From Tengunoibacter tsumagoiensis (GTDB lineage Bacteria; Chloroflexota; Ktedonobacteria; Ktedonobacterales; Ktedonobacteraceae): DNA of 64,000 bases. Both the position numbers and the translations under genes were made by a program. The DNA lies in the NCBI RefSeq assembly GCF_003967535.1, contig NZ_BIFR01000001.1:4339001-4403000 (forward strand), read 5' to 3'. The notes under the pieces were generated by a model. It searched no databases. It saw nothing but the letters and a program-made list of their open reading frames with translations, and was not told the DNA's origin. Below are positions 1 through 8,631 of the stretch, in pieces (position 1 is the first letter of the stretch; each line of letters starts with the position of its first letter).

Positions 1-939
1 CACAGCGCTGAGATCAAGGCTGAAGATCGGGTCGAACAGACATTTAACATTGAACCTCAAGCCATTTCACATATCAGCTGGTGCGCAGAGCCACGACCTC
101 AACATTGGCCTGAAACGTTACAGCAGCCACTGGTAAGCACAACGCCCATAGAACAGCTCACCTACACGCATGATCAAACAGATTATTGCTGGTATACAAC
201 GGACCTCTTTGTCTCTGTCGATCAGACCGGCCCTGGCACGCTCACACTGACCGGGGTTGCGGATGTGGTGCATGTTTTCGTCAACGGTGAGCTCCAGGCA
301 ACGACACAAACACCTCTGACTGAAGATCGGGGAGCTCTGGATGGCCCTCATTTTACACAGACCTTTACCTTTACGTTGGAGCCTGGACACCATAAACTTG
401 AGCTCCTGTGCTGCTCTCTCGGCTTAATTAAAGGAGATTGGATGATCGATGCCAATATGGTCGAGGAACGCAAAGGTCTCTGGGGCAATGCTCGCTGGAA
501 TGGTCGGACGCTAGAAGGACCCTGGAGCATTCAGCCTGGTCTGGCTGGCGAGCAAACAGCTCTCTTTGGAGCTGGCGCAACGTTAGCCACATGGGAAGAT
601 GCTGGCCCGAAAGCTATTGCAAGCCCACTCTACTGGTGGAAGATTGCCTTCACAAGACCTACCACAGAGGGCGCACTGGTAGTGGATCTCACAGGAATGC
701 GCAAAGGTCTCGCCTGGCTGAATGGTCGCTGCATTGGTCGCTACTGGCTGGTTGCTGGTAATGCACCTGCCAACCTGTGGCACAAAAACATCATTCTGAC
801 CGAAAGCTCGGAGGAGCCCAGTCAGCGCTATTATCACCTGCCAGCCGAGTGGCTCCAGGAACAGAATACACTGGTGCTCTTTGAAGAACTTGGAGGAAAT
901 CCTGCATCTGTAACCATTAATTCAATCGAGTACAAATAG
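1..939 (+). CDS. Beta-galactosidase (GH35-type), C-terminal part, 5'-truncated by window edge
   Basis: The reading frame is open from the first base to the TAG at 937-939, so only the last 312 residues of a larger protein are visible. The segment has the look of the C-terminal beta-sandwich (galactose-binding-like) domains that follow the TIM barrel in GH35 beta-galactosidases. It carries a YWWKIAFTRP stretch and a KGLAWLNGRCIGRYW stretch, the latter being the hallmark 'VNG..IGRYW' loop of plant-type GH35 enzymes. The catalytic barrel and its two glutamates lie upstream of the window, so the exact substrate cannot be judged. The role would be removal of terminal galactose or a related sugar from oligosaccharides. 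The gene runs toward the convergent propeller gene at 1064-3598, with a hairpin between them. Confidence 0.8.
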   Translation, partial: HSAEIKAEDRVEQTFNIEPQAISHISWCAEPRPQHWPETLQQPLVSTTPIEQLTYTHDQTDYCWYTTDLFVSVDQTGPGTLTLTGVADVVHVFVNGELQATTQTPLTEDRGALDGPHFTQTFTFTLEPGHHKLELLCCSLGLIKGDWMIDANMVEERKGLWGNARWNGRTLEGPWSIQPGLAGEQTALFGAGATLATWEDAGPKAIASPLYWWKIAFTRPTTEGALVVDLTGMRKGLAWLNGRCIGRYWLVAGNAPANLWHKNIILTESSEEPSQRYYHLPAEWLQEQNTLVLFEELGGNPASVTINSIEYK

Positions 940-978
940 GCTCTACAGCGACCACCACAATTTACCGTAAACGGAGAA

Positions 979-1016
979 TGCGCACTATTCTGAGATCTAT
1001 CTCCAAATAGTGCGCA
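979..1016. terminator. Hairpin between two convergent genes
   Basis: An 11-bp perfect inverted repeat (979-989 with 1006-1016) extends by four more pairs after one mismatch, giving a stem of about 15 bp. It sits between two convergent genes. There is no clear T-run on either strand, so it may act as a transcript-end stabiliser rather than a classical Rho-independent terminator. Confidence 0.5.
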
Positions 1017-1063
1017 CTCTCGTTCAATGCCGCGCTGGCATGCCAGGTACCTGATAAGGGCTT

Positions 1064-3598
1064 CTAAGGCTGAATTTTTCCAACTTTATGTGTATAGTTC
1101 TCAGTAAACCAGATGGCTCCATTCCCATCCACGGTCAGATCCTGAGGACGGCTATTAGCCGTTGGTGCTGTATACTCAGTGATACTTTCTGGTTGGGTTG
1201 GATCAAAGCTTGCAATCTGATTCGTCGCTGGCAGTACAAACCAGAAACGTCCAGATGGTGTAAGGATCAGACTTCCAGGACGGCCTTTAGACGATGGAAT
1301 CGCAGATCCGCTTATAGTTCCGGTCTGAACATCTAAACGCCCAACCTGATTAGGGCCCTGCTCAACAAACCAGACCTGGCTCCCATCAGCACTCACTGCA
1401 ATTCCCGATGGTTGGGCAGTAGTACTTGCCAGAGGATAGGTCGTAAATGTGCCATCGGAGGCAAGACGACCAATGTTCCCCAGCCGATGCTCGCTAAACC
1501 AGACATTATGATGTACATCGACAACGATCTTCTGGGCCCCACTATTCGGCGTGGGAATAGGATACTCTTGAATAACACCCGAAATGGTCACAACTCCAAT
1601 CTGATTCGCATCATGTTCAACAAACCAGACCTGACCATTTGAATCCATCGCAATGCCTTCGGGAGCGCTTCTAGCTGTTGGAATTGAAAGCTCAGTCAAG
1701 GTGGTGGTGGCAATGACAAAATGTCCAATCTGACTGGCCCCCCTCTCAGTAAACCACAGATCCCCATGCAGGCCTGCTACCAGAGAATCGGGCAGACTAC
1801 CACCAGTCGGAATGGCATATGTCTTGATAGAACCGTCATCTGGATTTACACGCCCCAACCTGTTTGAGAGAGGATCCAGGTACCATATTCCACCATCAGA
1901 ACCATACGCGATTCCAGATAAACGCCCGCTCCCCTTAGGAAGCTGATATTCATGCAAGGTGGGTGGTGGCGTCGGGCCAGGGGTTGGACTAGGAGTCGCT
2001 GTCGCCATTGGGCTGGGAGTTGGGCTGGGAGTCGCTGTCGGTGTTGGAGCCGCCGAAACAGAGATCGTAGTAGTAACAATATTATTCACCGGGTTGCGAT
2101 CGCCAATACTGGCTACTGATGCTGTATCAGTCAATATGGGAATAGCATCCACAGTTACGGTTCCAACAATAGTAATCCCTGGCAGAATCGTACCTGCTCT
2201 GATAGGCGTGGTTCCAAGATAGGTAGCAACCACAAACGAAGGGCTGGTAGAAGCATTGACTGTCACGACCCAATCGCTCGTTGTAGAACTGACATTCACA
2301 TCTGTTAAACCAACAGGAATACTATCCGTCACGATAATAGCATTGTTTGCTGGCACCAATCCGCTCACATTGAGGACCGTCAGGGTGTAGCTTATGCTAT
2401 CTCCCACCACAGCACTGGCTCCTCCCGCGTTACTATTACTAATCGCCAGATCAAAGGCAGGTGGTGGCGTCACAGATGGACTGGGAATTGGAGTCGGGAT
2501 CGTCGTAGCTGTTGCCGTTGGACTTGGGGTCTCCGTCGCTGTTGCTGTTGGACTTGGCGTTGCTGTTGCTGTTGGACTGGGAATCTCTGTTGCTGTTGCT
2601 GTTGGGCTGGGAATCTCTGTTGCCGTTGCCGTTGGACTTGGGGTCTCCGTCGCGGTTGCTGTTGGACTGGGAATCTCCGTTGCTGTTGCTGTCGGACTTG
2701 GGATCTCCGTTGCCGTTGCTGTTGGACTTGGGGTCTCTGTTGCCGTTGCTGTCGGACTTGGGATCTCCGTTGCCGTTGCCGTTGGACTTGGCGTTGCCGT
2801 AGCTGTTGCCGTTGCCGTTGCCGTTGCCGTTGGAAACGCATTAAGCGTCACATGATACGTACCTGGTATACATGGAGTCGAAGCTTGTACATAATTTGAG
2901 CCCCCACCCCAGATAAAAGCCGCATTTCCCACACCATCAGTTGTAAGAGTTACTTGACTTTCGCTCCTATTAATACTTGTCTGGCAAGTAAAATCATCCT
3001 TAAGAACATAGCTGCTATAAGCAGATAGCCCTTGCAGGGTAATAGTGCTCACAAAACTCCCGGTTGCACTGTTAGTCACGACAGCAGGCCTGATCTGCAA
3101 TTTTGGCTCCTTACTGCGTGCAGGTTTCAGTACTGTAAAGTTTGTCTGGTAAGATGTATGTCCAGCACTTGCCGTCACAACAATAGTACCCGGTAGACAA
3201 GGGGTTACGCCATCTCCACCAGTAATGCTATACGCAAAATTCCCCAGGATATCCGTACGGACACGCGTTCGTGCACTATTGATGGAGTCTTTACACGTAT
3301 GATTCGTGTCTTTTAGTTGATACAAAGTATAAGGCAGAAGGCCCTGTCCATAAAGAGTGGTCACAAATTGCCCGCTGGTACTCTCGATAGTCTGACCAGG
3401 ATTGACTATAATGAGAGGAACTTTCGCAGTTGCAGCAGCTTTGAGCACAAATTTTTGGCTCAGTGGTAAGCTAGCTGACGCTACATCGTCTCGAGAAGGG
3501 CTGGCCTGAAGCGCTTGAAGGCTCCCAAAGAGAGACAAAAAAACGCTTAATAACATGGCAAACACTAAACTTACACGCCAGATAACCCTATATTTCAT
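1064..3598 (-). CDS. Secreted multidomain protein: Ig-like domains, Thr/Pro linker, DUF11-like domain, Vgb-like beta-propeller
   Basis: This is an exported protein of 844 residues. A signal peptide (basic start, hydrophobic run to about residue 33) is followed by two related Ig-like segments of about 100 residues, each with a Cys pair and a C(L/I)PGT motif. A Thr/Ala/Pro linker of about 120 residues repeats the unit TATATxTPSP. Next comes a DUF11-type domain (about 385-510), a second short Pro/Thr linker, and a C-terminal propeller of about 300 residues. Its blades end in 'G.IWF.E...N.IGR', as in virginiamycin B lyase (Vgb) and related streptogramin-lyase-like propellers. Catalytic activity is unproven, since most family members are uncharacterised. 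The GTG at 3604 lies inside the likely ribosome-binding site AGAGGTG, so I prefer the ATG at 3598, six bases downstream. Likely located at the cell surface or released. Confidence 0.85.
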   Translation of the reverse strand: MKYRVIWRVSLVFAMLLSVFLSLFGSLQALQASPSRDDVASASLPLSQKFVLKAAATAKVPLIIVNPGQTIESTSGQFVTTLYGQGLLPYTLYQLKDTNHTCKDSINSARTRVRTDILGNFAYSITGGDGVTPCLPGTIVVTASAGHTSYQTNFTVLKPARSKEPKLQIRPAVVTNSATGSFVSTITLQGLSAYSSYVLKDDFTCQTSINRSESQVTLTTDGVGNAAFIWGGGSNYVQASTPCIPGTYHVTLNAFPTATATATATATATPSPTATATEIPSPTATATETPSPTATATEIPSPTATATEIPSPTATATETPSPTATATEIPSPTATATEIPSPTATATPSPTATATETPSPTATATTIPTPIPSPSVTPPPAFDLAISNSNAGGASAVVGDSISYTLTVLNVSGLVPANNAIIVTDSIPVGLTDVNVSSTTSDWVVTVNASTSPSFVVATYLGTTPIRAGTILPGITIVGTVTVDAIPILTDTASVASIGDRNPVNNIVTTTISVSAAPTPTATPSPTPSPMATATPSPTPGPTPPPTLHEYQLPKGSGRLSGIAYGSDGGIWYLDPLSNRLGRVNPDDGSIKTYAIPTGGSLPDSLVAGLHGDLWFTERGASQIGHFVIATTTLTELSIPTARSAPEGIAMDSNGQVWFVEHDANQIGVVTISGVIQEYPIPTPNSGAQKIVVDVHHNVWFSEHRLGNIGRLASDGTFTTYPLASTTAQPSGIAVSADGSQVWFVEQGPNQVGRLDVQTGTISGSAIPSSKGRPGSLILTPSGRFWFVLPATNQIASFDPTQPESITEYTAPTANSRPQDLTVDGNGAIWFTENYTHKVGKIQP
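2470..2841 (-). repeat. In-gene tandem repeat coding the Thr/Ala/Pro linker
   Basis: Imperfect 30-bp and 6-bp units built from GTTGCxGTTGCxGTTGGxCT (plus-strand view) encode TATATE(I/T)PSP about ten times and then short TA repeats. The repeat explains the long meaningless open frames on both strands here. Such tracts vary in copy number between strains by slippage. Confidence 0.9.
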
Positions 3599-4080
3599 AC
3601 GCACCTCTACACTTCATGCTACTTCACACGGCAAAACAATAAAGAGTTTGCATTTTGCTCCGCTCTTTCTTTATGAATAAAGAAGGCTTCAAGTGATAGA
3701 TGGCCACTGCTAGCCATGCCAACAGATAGTATTGTGAAGAATCTGGTTCTTCTGAAGATGATCGGTCACAACATCTTCGCAATCCCTACCTTCTTTACCA
3801 AAGTAAGTATATGTAACCCATTGTTATGACATATATCTATATTTTTATAAATATTTGTGCTTTAAAACATTGAAATCACGTAAAAACGATGAATAATATG
3901 CTTTTATTTATGACATATTCTGCTAAGAAATTTCTACTTCTTTCTACGAATGGTTTTTTATATGTAAATTGCTACAATATAGAACAGGATATCTCCCATA
4001 CAGAAAAAACATCTGCCAGACATCTAAAAAGTGTTTTTGGATAAATTTTCATAGCAAATCAACCACAAAGGGACAAAAGG
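3599..4080. other. AT-rich divergent intergenic region
   Basis: About 480 bases between two divergent exported-protein genes. It is markedly AT-rich and holds short dyads, for example an 8-bp inverted repeat with a 2-base loop at 3667-3684. It must contain the promoters of both neighbours, but I cannot pick a convincing -35/-10 pair. Confidence 0.5.
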
Positions 4081-5094
4081 ATGACCGTTAATCGCAGACT
4101 TTTCTTAAAGATTGCTGGGGCTGCAAGCATGGCGGAGGCCTTGCTTGCGACAGAACCGCTAACTGCTACTCTGGCCCATCGCCAGACGAATGCTGTACCG
4201 TTATCAATTGAACAGTATCACACGCTTGTGCTCTATCAACGGCAATATGGAGAGGCGACCGTCTACACTATTGCCTCTAGCGCCAGGCTCGCTCATGGCC
4301 CGTTTGTGCGCACTGCCTCCTACCATGGCTGGAGTACCAGTTGGGATCAAGCCGTTCGCCTCCAACTTAATCAGAAGACAGGAGAAGAGGGGGTGCTGTT
4401 CTATGATCGTACTCATGGGGTGATTGCGCTCTATCAACTTACTGCCGAGGGAAAGCTCAATGCGATCAGAAATGATGCGGGTTGGGCAAAAACCTGGGAT
4501 ATCTTTCTCCCTGTCTTTCCAGGCCATAATAATAAGCAGTGTATCCTGAGTTACGATCGCAGTTATGGCTATGCTGAACTCCATCAGATTACGAGCGATC
4601 TTCAGGTAAAGCTTCAAAAAGGCTATCAGCTAGGAACGGGATGGGATCAGATTCTAGCAATGGAGACTGATTCAGCGGGACTTCTCTTTTATAGCCGCGC
4701 TCAAAGTCTGGCTCGCTTCTACAGTATGGATGAGAGCGGCTATCTCTCATTGAAGCACGACTACCCCTTCGATACACAATGGGATCTCCTGCTCAGCGGT
4801 GCATTTGGGGCAAGTACAAAACAGAGCCTGCTCTGTTATAGTCAGAAGGCTGGCGAGCTCAGGCATTATGCAGTTGAACATAATGGCAGGCTCACTCTAC
4901 TTGCAAATGTGACCGGCTTACATCACGATTGGCGAACGATTCTGGCCGGAGGCTTTACCAGTAATCAGGGTGATCAGATCCTCTGCTATGATCAACAGCG
5001 TTCAGAATTGCAACTCTATCCTTTGCCTCCAGCAGATAATATTCAATTAAATCCTCTGGCCCGGCTGGGCATTCATGCGGATCTTCTTCTCTAA
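4081..5094 (+). CDS. Tat-exported repeat protein, probable beta-propeller
   Basis: A protein of 337 residues with a twin-arginine signal (NRRLFLK, then an Ala/Gly-rich hydrophobic stretch) and an apparent cleavage region near residue 35. The rest consists of about six repeats of 45-50 residues. Each has a 'LLFYDR..G...LY.L' strand pair and ends in a Trp-Asp motif (SWDQ, TWDI, GWDQ, QWDL, DWRT). The pattern suggests a five- or six-bladed propeller of tachylectin or Vgb style, but I do not recognise a named family. AAAGGGA lies seven bases before the ATG. It is divergent from the other propeller protein and is followed by a hairpin and a T-rich stretch, so it is probably monocistronic. The function is unknown; an extracellular ligand-binding role would fit. 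Confidence 0.8.
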   Translation: MTVNRRLFLKIAGAASMAEALLATEPLTATLAHRQTNAVPLSIEQYHTLVLYQRQYGEATVYTIASSARLAHGPFVRTASYHGWSTSWDQAVRLQLNQKTGEEGVLFYDRTHGVIALYQLTAEGKLNAIRNDAGWAKTWDIFLPVFPGHNNKQCILSYDRSYGYAELHQITSDLQVKLQKGYQLGTGWDQILAMETDSAGLLFYSRAQSLARFYSMDESGYLSLKHDYPFDTQWDLLLSGAFGASTKQSLLCYSQKAGELRHYAVEHNGRLTLLANVTGLHHDWRTILAGGFTSNQGDQILCYDQQRSELQLYPLPPADNIQLNPLARLGIHADLLL

Positions 5095-5169
5095 CCAGAC
5101 AGAAGAAGAAGCTGTCCTGTCTCCGCGAAGACAATCCTACAAACAGTTGAGACCGTCAGACCAAATGAT

Positions 5170-5210
5170 GATGGCCGAGAGCATGACGGCCATCCTCTAT
5201 TTGTCTTTTT
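5170..5210 (+). terminator. Probable terminator after the Tat-exported repeat protein
   Basis: An 8-bp GC-rich stem (GATGGCCG / CGGCCATC, 5170-5194) is followed about a dozen bases later by a T-rich tract. The T-run is not immediately adjacent, so efficiency is uncertain. Confidence 0.5.
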
Positions 5211-5274
5211 TCTCGGCTTATGGTAAGCTGCATGTACGCCATCAATTATTGCCCGAGAAGAAGGAACAAAGCTC

Positions 5275-5985
5275 ATGCAAGGTTCTCTCCAGCTTGATTA
5301 TCTCGCCTTCCTGCGCCTTGCTCAGTTGGCGGATAGCGCCCTTCCCATTGGCTCAACGGCGCACTCCTTTGGCCTGGAATCGCTGGTGGCTGAAGGCTAT
5401 CTCACTGTAGAGACGCTCGAGGCATTTCTACAAGAATCGCTCTTAGAGGCTGGCCTGCTTGAAAGCTGCTTCTGTCGCCAGTCCCATCATTTGAGCGACC
5501 ACGAGCAGTCAGCAAACTTTAGCACACAGTGGGTTGTCCTGAATGATCGCATGAGTGCCCTCAAGACAGCTCGCGAGAGCCGAACCGCCAGCGCAACGCT
5601 GGGCCGGCGCTTCCTTCAACTGGTGCGCACGCTGGAAGATGATCCACTTTTAGCGATGGCACAGCAGGCCGCAAAAGAACAAAGAGCTGAGCTCCATTAT
5701 AGTATCGTTTTTGGGCTTGTTGGTGGTATACTGGGAGTAGATGCCGCAACAACTGTGCTCGCTTTCCTCCATCAATCTCTACTCGCTCAGGTATCAGCCT
5801 GCCAACGGCTGCTTCCTCTGGGACAAAGCCAGGCCAGTGCCATACTCTGGCGTCTCAAACCCGTTCTTCTTGAGGTAAGCGAAAGAAGTGAGCAGTATGC
5901 TGAAAAGAGCGTTGTATTCACTCCGCTCATTGATACAGCCAGTATGCGCCATCCCCAACTGACCACGCGACTCTTTATCAGTTAG
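5275..5985 (+). CDS. ureF: Urease accessory protein UreF
   Basis: A protein of 236 residues, the usual UreF size. The N-terminal part carries the family signature LAQLADSALPIGSTAHSFGL, and the whole protein is predicted helical. UreF joins UreD and UreG on the urease apoprotein and gates GTP-dependent delivery of Ni(II) into the active site in the cytoplasm. The ATG has an AGAAGAAGGA ribosome-binding site about nine bases upstream. It is the first gene of the cluster, which is an unusual position because ureF normally follows the structural genes. It is followed after 70 bases by ureD. Confidence 0.93.
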   Translation: MQGSLQLDYLAFLRLAQLADSALPIGSTAHSFGLESLVAEGYLTVETLEAFLQESLLEAGLLESCFCRQSHHLSDHEQSANFSTQWVVLNDRMSALKTARESRTASATLGRRFLQLVRTLEDDPLLAMAQQAAKEQRAELHYSIVFGLVGGILGVDAATTVLAFLHQSLLAQVSACQRLLPLGQSQASAILWRLKPVLLEVSERSEQYAEKSVVFTPLIDTASMRHPQLTTRLFIS

Positions 5986-6018
5986 ACTCTGCCCTTACCG
6001 CAGGCAGGAAATCCACAA

Positions 6019-6042
6019 CGATAACCCGTACGATAACCCGTA
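6019..6042 (+). repeat. Tandem 12-bp duplication upstream of ureD
   Basis: Two perfect adjacent copies of CGATAACCCGTA lie 13 bases before the ureD start and end at its ribosome-binding site (AAAGG at 6042-6046). It may be a binding site or a chance duplication. Confidence 0.6.
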
Positions 6043-6055
6043 AAGGTAGCGAGTA

Positions 6056-6955
6056 TTGAAGCAGACCATCACGACAATTCCGGCTCTCGCAGAGGCGTCT
6101 CAACCACAGGTGCTCGGGCGCTTAGTTCTTAGCTTCCGCCAGGAGCCTGATACACAACGAACACAGCTCATACGCACCGAACAGCAGCCACCACTCAAAG
6201 TCGTACGTGCCTTTCCCCTCCCGTTGGGAGGTGTGCTCCTCCATCTCCATAATCTTTCAGGTGGAGTCTTAGGAGGTGATCTCCTGGAGCTCTCGCTTGA
6301 AGTACAGCCTCGAGCTGACGTTCAAGTGACGACGACGAGCGCGACACGCATCTATCGCAGCCGGCCCGCCATGCCTCCGGCTATTCAACGCACTCAGATA
6401 GTGGTTCGGGAGGGTGGCCGGCTAGAGTATCTGCCCGATATGCTGATTCCTTTTGCGGGATCGCGCTATCAGCAATATACAACGATTCAGTTAGAGCAGA
6501 ATGCTGGCCTCTTCTGGTGGGAGATTATTGCTCCTGGTCGGACCGCTCATGGCGAGCTCTTCGCCTATGAGGAGCTGACCAATCACTTTACCATCTCTGC
6601 CCTCAATCGACCCATCGCCAGCGAACATTTTCAGCTACAACCAGCCAGACAACGTATGGGCTCTTCCGCCAGACTTGGCCCCTATACCTACAGTTGTAGC
6701 TTCTACCTCTGCCGCGTTGGACTTGAGCCTCAGCGCTGGCTTGCCTTAGAGCGCTCACTGGGGAGGCTTGCTCAAGAACTGAGCCAACCAGCAGAAAGTC
6801 TCTGGGGTGTCAGCACGCTTGTGTCTCACGGGCTGGTTGTGCGAGGCCTGAGCAATAAAGGCCGTGATCTGGCTCCTGGCCTTTTACGTTTCTGGCAAGA
6901 AGCAAAATTAGAGCTCTATGGAGAGGAGGCGATTCTGCCCCGCAAGGTTTATTAG
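6056..6955 (+). CDS. ureD: Urease accessory protein UreD (UreH)
   Basis: A protein of 299 residues with UreD features: a [12 protein letters not shown] segment near residue 65, then [25 protein letters not shown] and 'GELFAYE'. UreD is the scaffold that binds the urease apoprotein and helps form the nickel transfer tunnel with UreF and UreG. The frame opens with a TTG codon at 6056, nine bases after AAAGG. No ATG or GTG in frame suits the conserved N-terminus better, so I accept TTG. It is 70 bases downstream of ureF and 34 bases upstream of ureA, in one transcription unit. Confidence 0.9.
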   Translation: MKQTITTIPALAEASQPQVLGRLVLSFRQEPDTQRTQLIRTEQQPPLKVVRAFPLPLGGVLLHLHNLSGGVLGGDLLELSLEVQPRADVQVTTTSATRIYRSRPAMPPAIQRTQIVVREGGRLEYLPDMLIPFAGSRYQQYTTIQLEQNAGLFWWEIIAPGRTAHGELFAYEELTNHFTISALNRPIASEHFQLQPARQRMGSSARLGPYTYSCSFYLCRVGLEPQRWLALERSLGRLAQELSQPAESLWGVSTLVSHGLVVRGLSNKGRDLAPGLLRFWQEAKLELYGEEAILPRKVY

Positions 6956-6989
6956 TACACTATTTAGCTACGATGCAGGAGGTTTCCCT

Positions 6990-7292
6990 ATGTATTTGAC
7001 AGCACGCGAACAAGAAAAATTGCTGATCTTTGTCGCTGCCGAACTGGCTCGTAAGCGACAGGCTCGTGGACTTCAGCTCAATTACCCCGAAGCCATCGCT
7101 ATTTTAACCGCCGAGATCATGGAGGCGGCTCGCGATGGCAAAAGTGTCGCCGATATCATGAGCTTCGGCACGACGATTCTGACACGAGCTGATGTAATGG
7201 AAGGGATTGCGGAGATGATTCACGAGGTGCAAGTCGAAGCGACTTTTCCCGATGGAACAAAACTGGTTACCGTTCATGATCCCATTCAATAA
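6990..7292 (+). CDS. ureA: Urease gamma subunit UreA
   Basis: Exactly 100 residues, the standard size for a separate gamma subunit. It carries typical family segments: [14 protein letters not shown] at the start, [27 protein letters not shown] and '[14 protein letters not shown]' at the end. Together with UreB and UreC it forms the (alpha-beta-gamma)3 enzyme that hydrolyses urea to ammonia and carbamate. A longer in-frame reading from 6918 exists, but the ATG at 6990 has a GCAGGAGG site seven bases upstream and matches the conserved N-terminus. It is followed 17 bases later by ureB. Confidence 0.96.
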   Translation: MYLTAREQEKLLIFVAAELARKRQARGLQLNYPEAIAILTAEIMEAARDGKSVADIMSFGTTILTRADVMEGIAEMIHEVQVEATFPDGTKLVTVHDPIQ

Positions 7293-7309
7293 GAAGGAGG
7301 GCACTGCTT

Positions 7310-7624
7310 ATGAAACCAGGCGAATATCTCCTTGATGCTGCGGCTGGCCCAATTATCGCTAATGCTGGACGCCCAACAACGACGCTCTTAGTAAAACATA
7401 CCGGCGACCGCCCGGTTCAGGTCGGGAGCCACTATCACTTCTTTGAGGTCAATACTGCCTTGAGCTTCGAACGGCAGCAAGCATATGGAAAACGTCTAAA
7501 TATTGCTGCGGGTACAGCAGTCCGCTTTGAGCCAGGTGAAGAAAAAGAAGTGACGCTGGTTCCCTTTGCTGGCGCGCGCATCATCTATGGACATCAGGGA
7601 AAGGTCAATGGAGAGCTCAAATAG
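7310..7624 (+). CDS. ureB: Urease beta subunit UreB
   Basis: 104 residues, the normal size of a free beta subunit. The family core is present: MKPGEYLL at the start, '[21 protein letters not shown]' style central segment, the [15 protein letters not shown] stretch, and [14 protein letters not shown] near the end. It starts with an AGAAGGAGGG site six bases upstream of ATG. The usual next gene, ureC, lies 1 kb downstream, separated by a repeat cluster, an acetyltransferase gene and a strong hairpin. Confidence 0.96.
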   Translation: MKPGEYLLDAAAGPIIANAGRPTTTLLVKHTGDRPVQVGSHYHFFEVNTALSFERQQAYGKRLNIAAGTAVRFEPGEEKEVTLVPFAGARIIYGHQGKVNGELK

Positions 7625-7684
7625 CTGGTCTCAACCCTTTGACAGGCTGAGGTTTAAGACACCTCTCCTGGAGAAGCCTATATT

Positions 7685-7723
7685 GAATGATTCCATAGAA
7701 TGATTCCATAGAATGATTCCATA
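7685..7723 (+). promoter_or_regulatory. Three tandem 13-bp repeats, each with a GAATGATTC dyad
   Basis: Three perfect head-to-tail copies of GAATGATTCCATA. Each contains the near-palindrome GAAT-N-ATTC, so the block looks like an array of evenly spaced operator half-sites. It lies 60 bases after ureB and about 70 bases before the GNAT start. It could bind a regulator controlling the ureB-to-ureC part of the cluster. No known operator matches by eye. Confidence 0.7.
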
Positions 7724-7791
7724 CATCATGTTCAATCGCTGGATCATACAGCGCTTGCCTTAGCCAGCTCATGCTAAAAGGAGGCTCTCGC

Positions 7792-8337
7792 TTGCATCTA
7801 CAAACCAGGCGTCTTATCGTACGCGAGTTTACGATGGCCGATCTATCCGCTATCTATCACTATGAATCGCAGCCGGAGTTTGCCCGTTACCTCAGCTATG
7901 GGCCCTGGACGCTGGAGGAATGCCATGAAGATCTCGCTTTTCATGTGACCCATCAACACGAGCCGGGACGGATATTTTATCATCTGGCCATTGTCTTATC
8001 GGAGCGGCTCATTGGTTGGTGTGGGCTAAAAATTATGCAGCAAGATGCTCGAGAGGCTGAGCTCGGCTATGGTATCCATCCTTCTTTCTGGCAACATGGG
8101 TATGCAACCGAGGCTGCACAGGCGATGATCGCTGAGGGGTTTACAACGCTCAACATGCATCGCATCTTTGCTACCTGCGATCCGCGCAACCAGGGATCAG
8201 AGCATGTCTTACAAAAGCTGGGAATGCAGAAGGAGGGACACTTTCGCGAGCATAAATGGAACAAAGGAGCATGGAAAGATAGCCTCTACTATTCCATCCT
8301 GGAACAGGAATGGAGGCTCAGAATTGAAACACTCTGA
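7792..8337 (+). CDS. GNAT acetyltransferase (RimJ/RimL-like), inside the urease cluster
   Basis: The protein has the acetyl-CoA binding fold of the RimJ/RimL branch: LQTRRLIVREF at the start, 'ELGYGIHPSFWQHGYATEA' in the motif A/B region, and HRIFATCDPRNQGSEHVLQKLGM near the end (the usual N..S..VL.K.GM). It transfers an acetyl group to an amine such as a protein N-terminus or a small molecule; the substrate is unknown. An ATG at 7771 is in frame, but AAAGGAGG (7777-7784) lies downstream of it and seven bases before a TTG at 7792. The TTG also begins the conserved region, so I chose it (181 residues). It separates ureB from ureC and is not a known urease factor. Confidence 0.85.
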   Translation: MHLQTRRLIVREFTMADLSAIYHYESQPEFARYLSYGPWTLEECHEDLAFHVTHQHEPGRIFYHLAIVLSERLIGWCGLKIMQQDAREAELGYGIHPSFWQHGYATEAAQAMIAEGFTTLNMHRIFATCDPRNQGSEHVLQKLGMQKEGHFREHKWNKGAWKDSLYYSILEQEWRLRIETL

Positions 8338-8354
8338 CCCTCGATGAGAAACAG

Positions 8355-8399
8355 CCCCCCGGAGATACTACCAGCTGAACTGATAGTATCTCCGGGGGG
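8355..8399. terminator. Perfect 16-bp hairpin between the GNAT gene and ureC
   Basis: Arms 8355-8370 and 8384-8399 pair perfectly, starting with six consecutive G-C pairs, around a 13-base loop. No T-run follows on either strand. It could be a partial terminator or mRNA-end stabiliser that sets different levels for the ureFDAB and ureCG segments. Confidence 0.7.
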
Positions 8400-8631
8400 G
8401 CAATGTGTCAGCCCTTTCCTTGGTCTGGCCAGATATCTGTTTTCATAGTCAAAACAACCATGTGATCTCGCCGACTCCTACAGGGCAGGCTCGTTTCACA
8501 GTATACTAGAGAGAGATTCCCACCACAAAACGAAATAGCGGTGAGATTGGACATCCTCTGTCTGACAATGCGTTTCTGATGATCGCAAGGCTCTGTCAAT
8601 CCTACCATTATCACTAAAGAGGGCAACACGT

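Noticed and set aside
2394-2855. Long Val/Gly/Ala-rich and Gln/Arg-rich frames opposite the Thr/Pro linker
   Set aside because: Low-complexity shadows of the tandem repeat inside the secreted propeller gene.
5075-5410. 111-codon frame overlapping the end of the Tat-exported gene and the start of ureF
   Set aside because: Out of frame with two well-supported genes and covering a terminator-like hairpin.
8338-8631. Riboswitch or nickel-responsive leader upstream of ureC
   Set aside because: Beyond the 16-bp hairpin, no conserved riboswitch core or NikR-type GTATGA dyad could be recognised.
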